DNA of 64,000 bases from Liolophura sinensis (Eukaryota; Mollusca; Polyplacophora; Chitonida; Chitonidae). Location: assembly GCF_032854445.1 (NCBI RefSeq), contig NC_088298.1:372001-436000 (forward strand), written 5' to 3'. Shown here in pieces: positions 12,101 through 22,790 of the stretch. The notes under the pieces are model-generated. The model made no database searches. It saw only the letters and a list, made by a program, of their open reading frames with translations, and was not told the DNA's origin. The position numbers and the translations under genes are program-made. The number at the start of each line of letters is the position of its first letter. The first letter of the stretch is position 1.

Positions 12101-12523
12101 GAATTTAATCGATTTATTGAGAATTCTAAGATTGACAGTCCATGCTGGTTCCTGTGAGTCGACACAATTAACAGCTCCAAGGAAATTATAACCATTGTCA
12201 AGATGTAGCTGGCTTGTCTGATGAGTAACAATGTCAACGTTTTTAGTTAGACAGCATCGTTCATAATGTCCAATATGGTGGCATCTGTTACACTCCGCAT
12301 TCTTAGCAGGACATTTATTACGTGCATGTAATAAATTACAACAGGTACAACGATTACCGACTGGATTTTTCTGCTGCGATTGTCTCTGTCTAGGCCTGGC
12401 ACCGCCACGCGTATTTTGTCTGTTTGACTGGCTACCTCTACCTCTGGCATTGACTATAGGCGTTGCCCGGGACTGCGTGACCCGTATAGCATCGGCTGAT
12501 GCTGAGGTTGACCGAATTTCATT
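9152..12523 (-). pseudogene. pol: Gypsy pol: nucleocapsid knuckles, protease, RT, RNase H, integrase
   Basis: One frame runs from about 12534 to 9152 with a single interruption, TAA at 9613-9611. The order seen is two CCHC-like knuckles (CTCCNLLHARNKC; CNRCHHIGHYERCC), protease IDSGADVTI, RT with YFSRLDASSGFYQIPID and FMDDIFVGG, RNase H ADASRYGLGGVILQ, integrase zinc region (HDGHLG...CSYC), core ITDNGTNFVS and HQANGEVERAV, then a basic tail after the stop. The stop falls right after TGCSPAEL, a conserved end-of-core block, and a few residues also look deleted there. Without the stop the polyprotein would be about 1,120 codons. The knuckles lie in the pol frame, not the gag frame, so the frame change at about 12523 is probably a mutation. 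Confidence 0.88.
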
Positions 12524-13037
12524 TCGCTGACTTAACTAGTTCTGAGTGCCGAGCTGTTTCAATTGCACCATCTAATGTTAAGTCAGTTTTCATTTGTAAT
12601 CGTTCCGATACTTGCCCGTCTAATAATCCTATAACAAGTCGGTCTCGTATGTATTTATTTCTGGCATCACCACAGTCGCAGTGTTCGCTTAGCGCGTACA
12701 AATTCCGCACAAAAGTTTCAACACTTTCACCGTCTTGCTTTCCATATTTGTTGAACCTACAGCGCTCGAAAATCACATTTCGCTTGGGAACAAAGTGTTC
12801 ATCAAATTTCTGCAGAACTTTGTTATAGTCTTTCTTGTCATTGTCATTGAGAGCAAACGATTTGAAGATTGCCTCGGACTGTGATCCCATTGCATAGATC
12901 AGCGAACTAACTTGAACGTCACCATCTTCCTTGTGGAGTTTTGTCGCGTGTCTGAAGCGACTGAACCTGTCTCGCCACTCTACCCATTCCGTTGATCTGT
13001 CGAACGAAAATGGTTCTGGAGGTTCGAACTTGGCCAT
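12519..13037 (-). pseudogene. gag: Gypsy gag (capsid-like part)
   Basis: The frame starts at ATG 13037 (MAKFEPPEPFSFD) and stops at TGA 12521-12519, giving 173 codons. It contains WVEWRDRFSRFRHAT, YAMGSQSEAIF, KRNVIFERCRFNKY and ETFVRNLYALSEHC, the usual retrotransposon gag helical region. It ends before any zinc knuckle. The knuckles follow in the +1 frame, which opens only a few codons upstream of the gag stop. This is either programmed +1 shifting or, more likely, a one-base lesion. Confidence 0.8.
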
Positions 13038-13050
13038 TCGTCTATCTAGT

Positions 13051-13068
13051 CTGACCACTCTGACACCA
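13051..13068 (-). promoter_or_regulatory. Primer-binding site of the Gypsy element
   Basis: The minus strand starts TGGTGTCAGAGTGGTCAG directly after the 5' LTR. The leading TGG would pair with a tRNA CCA end. I cannot name the tRNA with certainty. Confidence 0.6.
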
Positions 13069-13213
13069 TATCATGTGCTGTACACATGTAAATTATCGAA
13101 GAACACCGGTCTGTAACTGCAAACAACTTTTACTAGTCACTCATAACTGTACAGTCTATATCATGCATCTCTATAGTCCGTTTCACATATAGATGTAACC
13201 ACATTATATGACA
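13069..13213 (-). repeat. 5' LTR of the Gypsy element
   Basis: 145 bp, 144 identical to the left copy. It should contain the element's promoter. The target duplication GTCAT follows at 13214-13218. Confidence 0.92.
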
Positions 13214-13218
13214 GTCAT

Positions 13219-15985
13219 GATGCTTTCGACTGTAGCAGCGCAGTTAAGTGCTGCAATTGAAGTGGAGATCACGTGGCCTCCTCTAGGGACTGCCCACTTT
13301 TCGTAAAAGAAAAACAAATAATCACAATGAAATCTAAAAACAATGTATCGTATCAGGAGGCCCGCGAACTATCCTTGCCTCCTAATACTTCACTGCAAAC
13401 TTCATTTTCCAATGCGGTCAAGCAAGTAGCATCTGTTGCTTCTCAAACATCAATGCCTTGGCCCATAGCAAATTACAAATCTTGTCCTGTTTCTGTAGAA
13501 CTTACTGTTCGACCTGCTTTTAGTACTTCAACCCAGACTACATCAGTACAAGAGATAAACCAGCGAATAATACTGACCAACCCAATAACCCTAATCAACC
13601 TAAAAACAAAAATACGTCCGAAAATAAACCTCCAAATAATTACAATAAACCTAGTGGCCCAACAGAGCGTCCCTTTAAGGCCACTACGGACCCTGCCTAA
13701 ACTTTCAATAGGTTTGGATCGTTGGAGGACGTTGGTCCTTCAACATCAGATGGGGATGTGATGGATACATCACCCGCACCACGGAGATCTTCCAGCCGAT
13801 CTCCAAGAAAGGGTCGTTCGCGGTCCAAACTTAGAGACATACCCCATACGCCTTCCTCCATAATGCCTTCTTTAGATGAAATTATAGAGTTGAATTGTGG
13901 AGGTCTTAAGGTAAATTTTATTAAAATAAAACAGATTGTTCAATCAGTAAATCGTATTTCCCTTTGTGTTCAGGAAACTCACCTGAAGACATCTGGCAAA
14001 GATAAGACAACTCTTAAACATTACTTATTATACAGTACTTCCACAAATGAAGAAGAGCGAGCTGCAAGTGCCTCTTCTGTCTTCGTCAATAACAATATTA
14101 TTCACAGCTTCACTCTGGATACAGAGCTTTAGGCTGTGGCCGTTCGTGTTTCATTGTCCGAAACAATCACATTATGTTCAGCTAAACATTTCTGTCAGCT
14201 TTGCAGTTAGATAATTTAACAGAACAATTGCCAAATCCTTATATATTAAAAGGGAGATTTTATTTCCCATAATCCACTATGGGACAGTAATAATACAAAA
14301 TATAAGGGCAAGATGGTGGAAGACTTCTCATCTAAGGATGAACTGTGTTATTTCAATGATGGTTCTAATACTTATTTACATTCGGGTAATTGCGCTTATT
14401 CTGCAATCGACCTTACTATCACGGATCCATTACGTCTCCCTGATTTTTCTTGGAAAGTGCATGACGATCTGTGTGATAGTGACCATTTTCCCCCATTATC
14501 CCAGAGCATATCACTCCTAATTCTTTAGAGTGTGTAGCTAGGTGGAAATTTGATAAAGCAGATTGGATCGCAATTGGGATGTTTTGTGGGGCTGCTTTAA
14601 CCTCAGAGGCTCTCAATGCAGCAGATGATCCTATATAAAATTTAATGACCTTGTTTTACAAGCAGCTGACAGAACTATCCCTAAGACCTCGACAAATCCA
14701 AAAGTAAACCCGGGTACAACAATGACTGTCGTAAAGCCATAAAGGACCGGAAAAAGGCTGAACGCAGATTTAATCATTGTCCTACTGATAATCATTTAAA
14801 CCAGGTTCGCAATTTTAGAGCTAAAGCTCGTCGACTACTCAAGTCCAAGAGACGATCTTGTTGACGTAAGTTTGTTTCGGACACTACGTCAAAAACACCC
14901 ATGCGTAAGGTGTGGAATACAATTCAGAAACTTAAGGGCAAAAATAATAAAGCTAAAGTTCAGCATTTAAAGGATGGAGATAATATGTTAACCTCTCCAT
15001 CCGATATATTGGCCGAGACAATTTCTCAGAAATCTTTTTCTGAGAACTATACTTTTTTGAGAATTCCAACATATTAAAAAGCAGGAGAAAATTAAATTGC
15101 CCTTTTCTTCTAAGAATTTAGGAAAATATACTCGCCCTATTTGTAATATAGATGAACTAAAAACTGCATTAAAAAGGCACACGATAGTGCTTGTGGTCCT
15201 GATAACGTTTATTACAAGTTTCTAAACCATTGACCACCTGAGCCACTGTAGACTCTCTTGGACTTGCTTAATGATATTTAGAGGACTGGTAATTTTCCAC
15301 CGTCACGAAGGGAGGCGTGTATTATTTCCGTTATTTAAACCGGGTAAGGATCATACTGATTCAATTAATTACCGTCCCATAGCTCTTACCAGCTGTGTCT
15401 GTAAGATGATTAATGATAGACTTGTTTTTTTTATTAGAAACAACCAATTTAATATCTAATACACAGTGTGGCTTTCGGCAAGGTTGATCAGCTTTAGATC
15501 TTCTTGTTCAATTCAAAACTTTTATTCGTGATGGTTTTAGCAATAGTGAACATGTGGTGTCGATATATTTTTTGACCTTGAAAAGGCCTACGCCACCACA
15601 CTGAAATATGGTATTTTAAAAGACCTCGCGTATGTGGCTCTTAAAGGTCGATTACCGATATTGATGTTAGAATTATCTAATCGACAGTTTAAGGTACGGG
15701 TTGGGTCCACTCTTCCTGACTAATGAGCAGCAAAGGGGTGTTCCTCAGGGCAGTATATTATATGCAACATTGTTGGTCATCAAAATATATAGCTTAACAC
15801 AAACATTAACATCTCGCGCAGGGCTTTTTTTATACGTGGATGATTTCCTTATATCCTGCCGAACTAAAAATATTAACAATAGTGAACGTCAGCAGCAGCT
15901 TTGTCTCAGTAAGATCGAGAAATGGGCAACTGAAAACGGTTTTAGATTTTCAACCTCTAAAACCGTCGGTGCCGATATAAGCTAG
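13219..15985 (+). mobile_element. Decayed I/Nimb-type LINE, right part of the split copy (ORF1 end, ORF2 endonuclease and RT)
   Basis: Continues the ORF1 interrupted at 8764. ORF1 shows the last knuckles and SSRDCPLFVKEKQIIT. The linker ends PSTSDGDVMDTSPAP and is followed by a degraded ORF2: CVQETHLKTSGKDKT (APE endonuclease), DLTITDPLRLPDFSW, then RT pieces including YVDDFLISC at about 15835-15860. Many frameshifts, stops and short deletions are visible (for example 14150-14280 and 14980-15120). It ends abruptly in RT after FSTSKTVG, where a non-LINE segment begins. Confidence 0.85.
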
Positions 15986-16204
15986 ATCTTGACCTATAGG
16001 CTGCCCCACATGCACAATGATGAGATGGTTCAGACATCTGTAACAAAATAAATAACTTTTTTCTAATAATAGTGCAATAATTTCTGTTGTTGTTTCCTTG
16101 CTGTTCATTTATGAATTTTGATTATAGATTATTCTGTTGATGGTCTTGTTACTGTTGTTGGTTAATAACGTTCAGAGCGGTGACATGTTAGTGGTGTTCA
16201 GTCT
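15986..16204 (-). other. Zinc-finger-like segment fused to LINE RT (copy 1)
   Basis: Minus-strand bases at about 16035-15990 encode HHCACGAAYRSRSSLYRH, resembling a C2H2/C2HC finger. The same segment with the same LINE junction recurs at 36931-37164, and a related one lies at 24345-24420. The rest (about 16040-16204) is AT-rich and shared with the second copy. The product is unknown. Confidence 0.45.
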
Positions 16205-16360
16205 TAGTCATATGCAGTGACTAGCTGTTTTGTCTTTTGGCAATTGAAAATAATAAATTTCAAAAATCCATTCATTCTTGAGATTATAGCCATGCATAGA
16301 AAACTGATTAAAACAGGTAAAGATATTATATTCTGTTGTGATCTGTTGGGGTGTTGTCCA
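16205..16360 (+). mobile_element. LINE RNase H fragment
   Basis: The plus strand resembles the RNase H portion of the LINE ('tatgcagtgactagctgttttgtcttttggcaattgaaaataataaattt', then KFKNPFILEIIAMHRKLIKTGKDIIFC). It is homologous to 25315-25450 and to minus-strand 54650-54770, and ends where the Mutator-like relic starts. Confidence 0.75.
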
Positions 16361-17600
16361 GTTGTCCCTTGGCATAGTCAGTTTTCTCTTATGGATTTGA
16401 AAGCCTGTACTGAATGTGCTCTTGGAGTTTTCTGGCTGTCTTGCGGAGTGATCTCCCCTAAACTGTCTGTTGCTTCTTATAACCCTTGTGGTACTTGTTC
16501 ACCCTTTAAATCTGTTGTACCGTTTTCTCGCTGCAAGGTGAAATACTGGCGCCGACAGCTCGGAGTTTGGCAGCAGTGGGCTTGTCATGGCCATTGTTAA
16601 GTCTGTGGATTGTGGACGCCGCCCTTCCCTCCATATTTCTGCTGTAGTTTACATTCTTGGGCAAGGAGACAGTGAGTGACCTGTTGTGAGCTTCGCACTT
16701 TTGAGTGCTGGTGTTCATCCGGAGGGTGTAGAGGGCTGTCTCGCTCAACTTCATGTGCAGTACTTCGGTCAATAGTTTCCTGTCGTTGTCATCCATGTTG
16801 AAAGGGCAGGGTTTACTGGTGGATAAAAACAGGGATCTGTCCCCGGAGGAGCAAACCACACTTCCTGCGGCATTTGGAACAGTCCCCACCGTAACACCTG
16901 ACCGTTGCATCCACAGCCCTGGGTAGGTGAATTTTTATTCTTCTCATGTCACCATTCTCCCCAGACATAAGTTGAGAAAATATCAAGTTACACCTGGCCT
17001 TAACGTCCCGGCTCAACATGTTCTGTGCTTTCTTCCTGGCTTACCTCGTTTGGCCCTGTCCCCCGAACATGACATCGCTGAACTTAGCCTGTTTGCATTT
17101 CTTGAAGTGGGATCTACCTAGGTGAGTGGGGTCTGCTACCCGTTCGACCTCCCACTAGTGGCTCGACCAGTCGGATGCCGTCTTCCACTCCCTTGGCTGA
17201 CCTGGAGTCGCCGTCCGTGGTTACGTGCTTGGATAAAACACCTTGCCTCGTCAATGTCCTTCCCGATATTCCCCTCGGACCAGGGGGCATGTGGGTTTGT
17301 GTTCGCCGTGCACTCCTCGTGTTCTCCAGTGCACTTTACTTGGAAGCCTTTCCCTCTTAGCCAGGACACAGCCCAACACAATTTATTCTTCAGTGTAGCG
17401 GAGACAATGTATTGCTTGTCTGTTGATGTCTCCACAGCCAGTGAAATTACCTGTGAAGCATTCTGGCCTGGTTTCTTGGGGCTGGTTATGGTAATGCTGT
17501 TGTAACGAACATCTGTGGCCAGAGTTATTGTGCTGTCATCCTCCCCTCTTTGCCTTTTGTATGCCTTTACCTCTTTCATCTTATTTGGCATATGCTCTCT
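16361..17600 (-). pseudogene. Mutator-like transposase relic
   Basis: On the minus strand the N-terminal piece (from 17591) reads TLATDVRYNSITITSPKKPG, SLAVETSTDKQYIV and GEHEECTAN. In another frame at about 17215 comes VTTDGDSRSAKGVEDG. A third block (16830-16506) reads NDRKLLTEVLHMKLS, HNRSLTVSLPKNVNYSRN and IHRLNNG. This order matches an invertebrate family annotated as Mutator-like transposase domain. The DVRYNS and TTDGDS acidic residues would be catalytic. At least two frame changes and several stops make it non-functional. It is sandwiched between LINE fragments (16205-16360 and 17645-18057). Terminal repeats were not found. The family name rests on recalled motif patterns. Confidence 0.6.
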
Positions 17601-17644
17601 GTTCAGCTTTGCGATTGCAGATGTGACATGGTTACGTAGATTAA

Positions 17645-18057
17645 ATATCAGTTAAGGTTGTGAAAGAAGCCAGGGAGGTGACTCCAGAAAAGATACTGGA
17701 GCTATTTCCTCTAGCTTGATGTTAACTCCCACAATATGGTCCCGTATACGAAGACCGAACGAAGAGATCTTATTGGGACATTTATTAAATTTATCTACAT
17801 AAGATGGGTTAAAAACACAGTCGTAAGCAGGGTAGGGTAGTCGTAGGATGAGCTTTAAGCTTTGTAGCATATTGAATGCTCAGTTTTATACGTCGGTTAC
17901 ATCAAGAAGGCTCATTTGCCTCCACGTATAAACTTTCTACTGGCTGAGCCTCAAACCTTGGTGATGAACAAAATCTAACATTTTAATATACGACCTCCTA
18001 GCGGAACCAAAATGATGGACCCATAGTCCAATTTAGACCTCACCAGAGAACGATATA
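17645..18057 (-). mobile_element. LINE ORF2 fragment (RT-RNase H connection)
   Basis: Minus-strand match to the RT C-terminal region of the better copies, with a deletion near 17938 where 'ggtgaggttctaaaagcaccaagg' is missing. It is cut at 18058 by the 3' tail of another LINE copy. Confidence 0.8.
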
Positions 18058-18616
18058 GACTGAATGAATGAATGATTACCGCTCAACGCCAAATCGGAAA
18101 TATTTCAGCCATGTTGTGGCGAGAGCAAGGTGAAGAAGTGAGGTGGTTAAGATTTTCGATATAGTAGTGAGAACATCACAAACGAAATAAAAAGTTCGGA
18201 CATGATAAAAAAAATCCAAAAACAGTTAAAACTCGAAAACCAGCATATTTTACGAATAATCTATATGTATATAACTTTTACCTATATATAATCATTAGAA
18301 TTAAAATTAATGTTTTATGACCTAGGCCAATGTCCCGTAAACTGACAGCGATGCTGGCAAATAAATCATATATAGGATCGACTGTGTGGAATCTCTCCCG
18401 AAGATGGGAAAGTTTGCACAGTCAACCAGGATGCGTTTGATGCCATATTGAGCAACACATCCAACACACTCGGGAGCACTACTTCCATCCAGGATGAAAT
18501 TGTGTTAGATGAGAATGCCCAATACGACACCTCGTTAAAACTACTTGGTCTCTACGAGACATTCCACAATTATAAGAATTGTAGCCATAGACAGGATAAA
18601 TAGCATGCAGTTTATT
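18058..18616 (-). mobile_element. 5'-truncated LINE, 3' end piece
   Basis: Starts with the (GAAT)n tail at 18058 and runs on the minus strand through the 3' untranslated region into RNase H sequence. It ends at 'gcagtttattat' (18616), where the next LINE tail begins. Confidence 0.8.
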
Positions 18617-19126
18617 ATGAATGAATGATTATGGCTTAACGCCACATCGGCAATATTTCAGCCATATCGTGGCGAGAACAAGGTGAAAACGCGAGACGGT
18701 AAAGGTTTTCGATATAATAATATGAACATCAAAAAGTAAAACAAAAAATACAGACATGTTTAAAATCGTATAAAAGAAAAATAAGATTTAAAACTCGAAA
18801 ACCAGGTTATAGTACTTGTATAAATCTATATGTATATAACTGTTTATCTACAGATATTTATGACAATTAAAATTTATATTTTCTGATAAAGGCCAATGGC
18901 CTTCAAATAATTGATGACAACATCGCCAGCGATGCTGTCAAATAAATCATATATAGAGTTGACCGTGTAGAACCTTTGCCGAACATGGGCAAAGTCCACA
19001 CAATCAACCAAAATATGTTTGATGCCGTATTGAGCATCACATCCAACACACTCTGGAGCATTGCTACCATCTAAGATGAAATTGTGTGTTAGACGAGAAT
19101 GCCCAATACGACACCTCGTTAAAACT
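18617..19126 (-). mobile_element. 5'-truncated LINE, 3' end (left part, split by hAT)
   Basis: The (GAAT)n tail and 3' untranslated region start at 18617. The copy is interrupted after 'ttaaaact' by the hAT element and continues at 22549. Confidence 0.82.
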
Positions 19127-19131
19127 ACTTG

Positions 19132-22100
19132 CAGGGCTCATTTTAGAAAATATATGATGGCCTGCATTTTTTACCAAATATCATAAAATCGCAGGCCAGT
19201 TTCAGCTTGACCTGCTGACCTATTATTTGACCAGCAATTTTTAGCAACAGGTCATGCACATTGTAACTTTGATTTTATATGTTTCAGAATGTGGACGCGT
19301 GGCTATATTACATGTCACCAAGCAAGAGATATAACAGCTAACAAGTGACTTCTATATAATCAAAGTGACGCAAACAAATGTTGATAAAAAATCTAAACTG
19401 TGTATTTATTACCTCATACCTTCAGATTCACAACATAATATAAATCAATGCTCATGATATTAAGCACATATCAAGTTGAGTAAAAATGCAATCAAATTAC
19501 ACAAATGAATTTCAATTACTCGAATCACATCCACAGTAGCTATATTTATTAATAATAAATAAACAAAATATGATTTCTGTTATGAAAACAACTAAAATAT
19601 TTTATTAAATCAAATAATTTTAATCACCAAATATCTCATAACGTTGGATATCAATTTCAATTATCAGCTGTTTCCCCACACAAATGATCATCTTGATTGG
19701 TCCTAACATTATCTGTGAAAAAGACATTGGGAAAGAATTATGTAGCCTAAACTTTCTCATTTGTAACAGTGTTGTACACTTGTTTTAACTTTTCATGCCA
19801 CATAGTCAATATTAATGTAGAAACTGTCAAATATGAAAATTTTTGACCTTTATTCAAAAGTTTCTACAAAGTAAGTGGTTTCAATTTGTTCTATCTAAAA
19901 CCTCTTGCATTACCTCAGATTGGGGTAATTTACGTTTTGTACCAATGCAGCCCGATGTGCTTGTCGCAGCTTTATGGGGGCGATATGGCTGTACCCACGG
20001 ACGCCGTTCACATTTGCCAAACCATTTCGTAACAGCTTTATCTGCATCAAAATTCATTGGCTCTGGGCCATCGTGTATAATGCGCAAAAGCTGTTCTACC
20101 CTTTTCTCACCTAAAGAATTGCGCCAATCTGAGTGTATTCTATTCATACACGAGAAACCTCTTTCAACTACAGCATTACTCACTGGTATAACTAACAAAA
20201 TTTCAATGACAGCAAGTATGTTCTCAAGTGAGGATTTCTTTGAACTGCAAAACAGTTTTGCTAATGTTCCTCGATACTCAAGGGGATGTAACCCAGTCGT
20301 GACTACTAATTCTTTAAGGTCATCCCATTCAGTGGGTATTTTAAGCAAGTCAATCTCATTTGACACAAGAACTTGTTCAAAGTGTTTTGTCACAGTTTCA
20401 ATAGCAGAATTCCCAAAGTCAGAAAATGTGTTGCTGTCCTTAGTTGGATACAGTTCAGTGTCCAAAATAGTTACAGCACTAGAGAACAAATTTGACTCCA
20501 CAATATTGTCAAATCTCTGCTGGAAGGAGTCAAACACCGATTGGATGATGCGGCCATTGTTACTTTCCAACAACTGGCGAGCTCTCTGCACATGCGTCAG
20601 TGGAATTTCATTGTATTTGTAGGCATCATTGTGTTCATCTGCATTAGTTGTGTAGCCTCGAGTTTGTGTACGATTTGTCAGTCGATCAGTGTACTGCTTT
20701 AAGTTCTTGAAGAACAAGCTCACCCTACCTTTAGAAATGAGCAAATCATCCGTGTTTATCATTTCATTTAAAATTCTATAAAATTTCTTGATAGATTTAA
20801 CTGCTGAGACAATGTCAATATCTTCTTTCTGGAACTGCTGACTTAATACAGCAGCAGGGGTGAGTATCTCCAGATAGTAGGAAATGAACAGTGGGAACTT
20901 TGCATCCCTGAAATTGTCATAATACCATTTGAACTTAACTTGTTCATCTTTTTAGAACGTATTATCCACGCTCATGTGTTGCAGGTGTTCCATCAACAGA
21001 CGGTAGCTTTGTGAAACCCACTGTAGAGCGCGAACCTTGTGTTCTATCCATCTCGTACCACTAGATTTAACAGGTGTACAGGCCGACAGTTCTAAAGCTT
21101 CAGCTATTCCCACAAGTTGTCGCATTTTCTTTGGACTCTTATCATACATAAGATACAATGTGAGAAGCATATCCTCTACGTCACTGAACATGACTTGTTT
21201 GGAAAGAGAGTCTTTAATACTGAGCTCTAGTCTATGAGAGATACAATGAACAACAACAAGCCATGTCATGCCTTCATTGGTTTTAAATATTGTCTGAATC
21301 CCACCTCGATTCCCCATATTTACTGAGGCGCCGTCCATACCCATCCCAACAATGTTTCTTAATTTTTTCTGAATTATGTGATCATTGAGTGCACACTTAA
21401 TTGTCTCAACAAGTCCTGCTGCATTCCCTTGCAGACTAGGTGATATTTCTTTCAGTGAAAAAACCTAACCATTTGACGACCTGTTGTTGGATTGAGAAAA
21501 AGTACATAAATAAGCTCTTTCTCTCTATTTCTTACATCTGTACTTCCATCAACAAGGAGACTGAAGAATTTGGCTTGGCGCAATGTCTCATTTAATTCGT
21601 CCTCGTAAATTTCTGCAATGTTTTCAATAAACTCAGCACACTTGAGGTCAGTTAAATATGCTTCTCCCAATTCTACTCCATGCTTTTTTTCCATTTTAGC
21701 AAATGCCGGAAATTTGGTAAACAATATTTCCTCTTTAGCCACAAGAAAAGCAATGTCAAAGAGTTTTTTCATGCGATCTCTAACCTTATTCTTTAGTCGG
21801 ACCAATGACTGACCGATTACGGATTGGGCTGCTGGAGATTCTCCATTTTCCCTCAAAATTTTATCTCGTTCAAGCAATTCTGTTTTTTTGTGGGGTTCTC
21901 CATTTTTATGCGACAACGCGGCATCGTGTTTGACGTTTGATGTACCCGTTATCCACGCCTTCTGGAAATTTCTGATTCAACAGACTTGACGTTCGTACGA
22001 AGAACACAGCGAACTTTCGTGACGACTGTTTGTCCTTTTTTGCGTTCCTGATCAACCACATCTAACCAGTCAAACCCCCAAGATTTTAAAGTAGACAACT

Positions 22101-22543
22101 TCATCGTTAACGAATACAATTACAACATGTGCTTGCAGCAAAGTGCAACTTGTCATGCGTGTAGATCGTACATTTTCGAAAGTCTATGTATTATTATATA
22201 CACAAAAGTACTAGTCAGTGCGGTGTGAGCGACAGCGCCAAACAAAGGGGCATAACTGAGTGTGTTTGCGACTTCACCACCGTGGTGATTGGACTGAGGA
22301 ATTCACGTTCGAGATTTGTCATGTTTGTCCACAAAGATTATCATTCTTGTTTAATATATTACTGTTTTGGCTTCTCAGTCGATCTACATGATTGGTGTCG
22401 TTGTATATTGTAGCGACCATCAATGTATTTCTCCTGCTATTTTTACGTTTTTAATTTTTTTAGCGGGCCATTTTACCGTTAGCCGGCAACATACGAATTT
22501 TCGCCTGCTTTTCGCCATTCGCAGGGCGCTAAAACGAGCCCTG
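19132..22543 (-). mobile_element. hAT DNA transposon, 3.4 kb, with terminal inverted repeats
   Basis: The left end reads CAGGGCTCATTTTAG and the inverted right end CAGGGCTCGTTTTAG. Both are flanked by ACTTG (19127-19131 and 22544-22548), which restores the LINE target 'actacttggtctc'. The element carries a minus-strand hAT transposase. A 5-bp duplication rather than the usual 8 points to a hAT5-like group. Confidence 0.88.
19881..22104 (-). pseudogene. hAT transposase (ZNF862/KIAA1586-like type)
   Basis: Starts at ATG 22104 (MKLSTLKSWGFDWLDVV). A degraded BED/TTF-like zinc-finger segment follows, with a frame change at about 21950. Then come QAKFFSLLVDGSTDVRNREK (first catalytic Asp), GMGMDGASVNMGNRGG (second Asp), VHCISHRLELSIKD, and the C-terminal dimerisation block PVSNAVVERGFSCMNRIHSD with the catalytic Glu and LGEKRVEQLLRI. 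Lesions are a frame change in a T6 run at about 21462, an in-frame TAA at 20954-20952, and the damaged zinc finger. About 700 codons in all, normal for this group. Confidence 0.85.
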
Positions 22544-22548
22544 ACTTG

Positions 22549-22790
22549 GTCTCTGCCAGACATTAGACAAGTATAGGCATTGTAGCCAATGACAGGATGA
22601 ATGTCATGCAGTTTATTATGGATCTGCAAGTTCCATTCACCCTGCCAAAGGCGACGAATATATTTAAAAATATTTGGGCAAAAGTCAGTACACTGGACTT
22701 TGCGACGAGATACTAGTTTATATAGGGCAGCTTTCGCTTCCATGTCTACGATTGCGTTTCCAACAATTTGCATTTTTTTGTGTATAATTT
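22549..22790 (-). mobile_element. 5'-truncated LINE (right part of the copy split by hAT)
   Basis: Continues the RNase H region interrupted at 19126: 'gtctctgcca...gccaatgacaggatgaatgtcatgcagttta' and the sequence complementary to HGNTVADREAKAAL-type codons, degraded. The end near 22790 is not sharply defined. Confidence 0.78.

Larger units (their letters stand above)
8765..13213 (-). mobile_element. Ty3/Gypsy LTR retrotransposon, 4.4 kb, young insertion
   Basis: Two 145-bp direct repeats (8765-8909, 13069-13213) differ at a single base (t/c at the tenth position) and are flanked by GTCAT duplications. On the minus strand the order is LTR, primer-binding-like site starting TGG, gag, zinc knuckles, protease, RT, RNase H, integrase, purine-rich tract, LTR. 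This order (integrase last) is the Gypsy arrangement. The short LTRs and domain motifs suggest a Mag/CsRn1-like group, but the clade is not proven. Two lesions block expression: a frame change between gag and the nucleocapsid, and a stop near the integrase end. Confidence 0.93.

Noticed and set aside
11763-12191. Plus-strand 142-codon open frame inside the Gypsy element
   Set aside because: Antisense of the protease/RT region, where codon bias leaves the opposite strand open.
19843-20622. Plus-strand 259-codon open frame
   Set aside because: Antisense of the hAT transposase C-terminal part. The minus-strand frame has the catalytic and dimerisation motifs.
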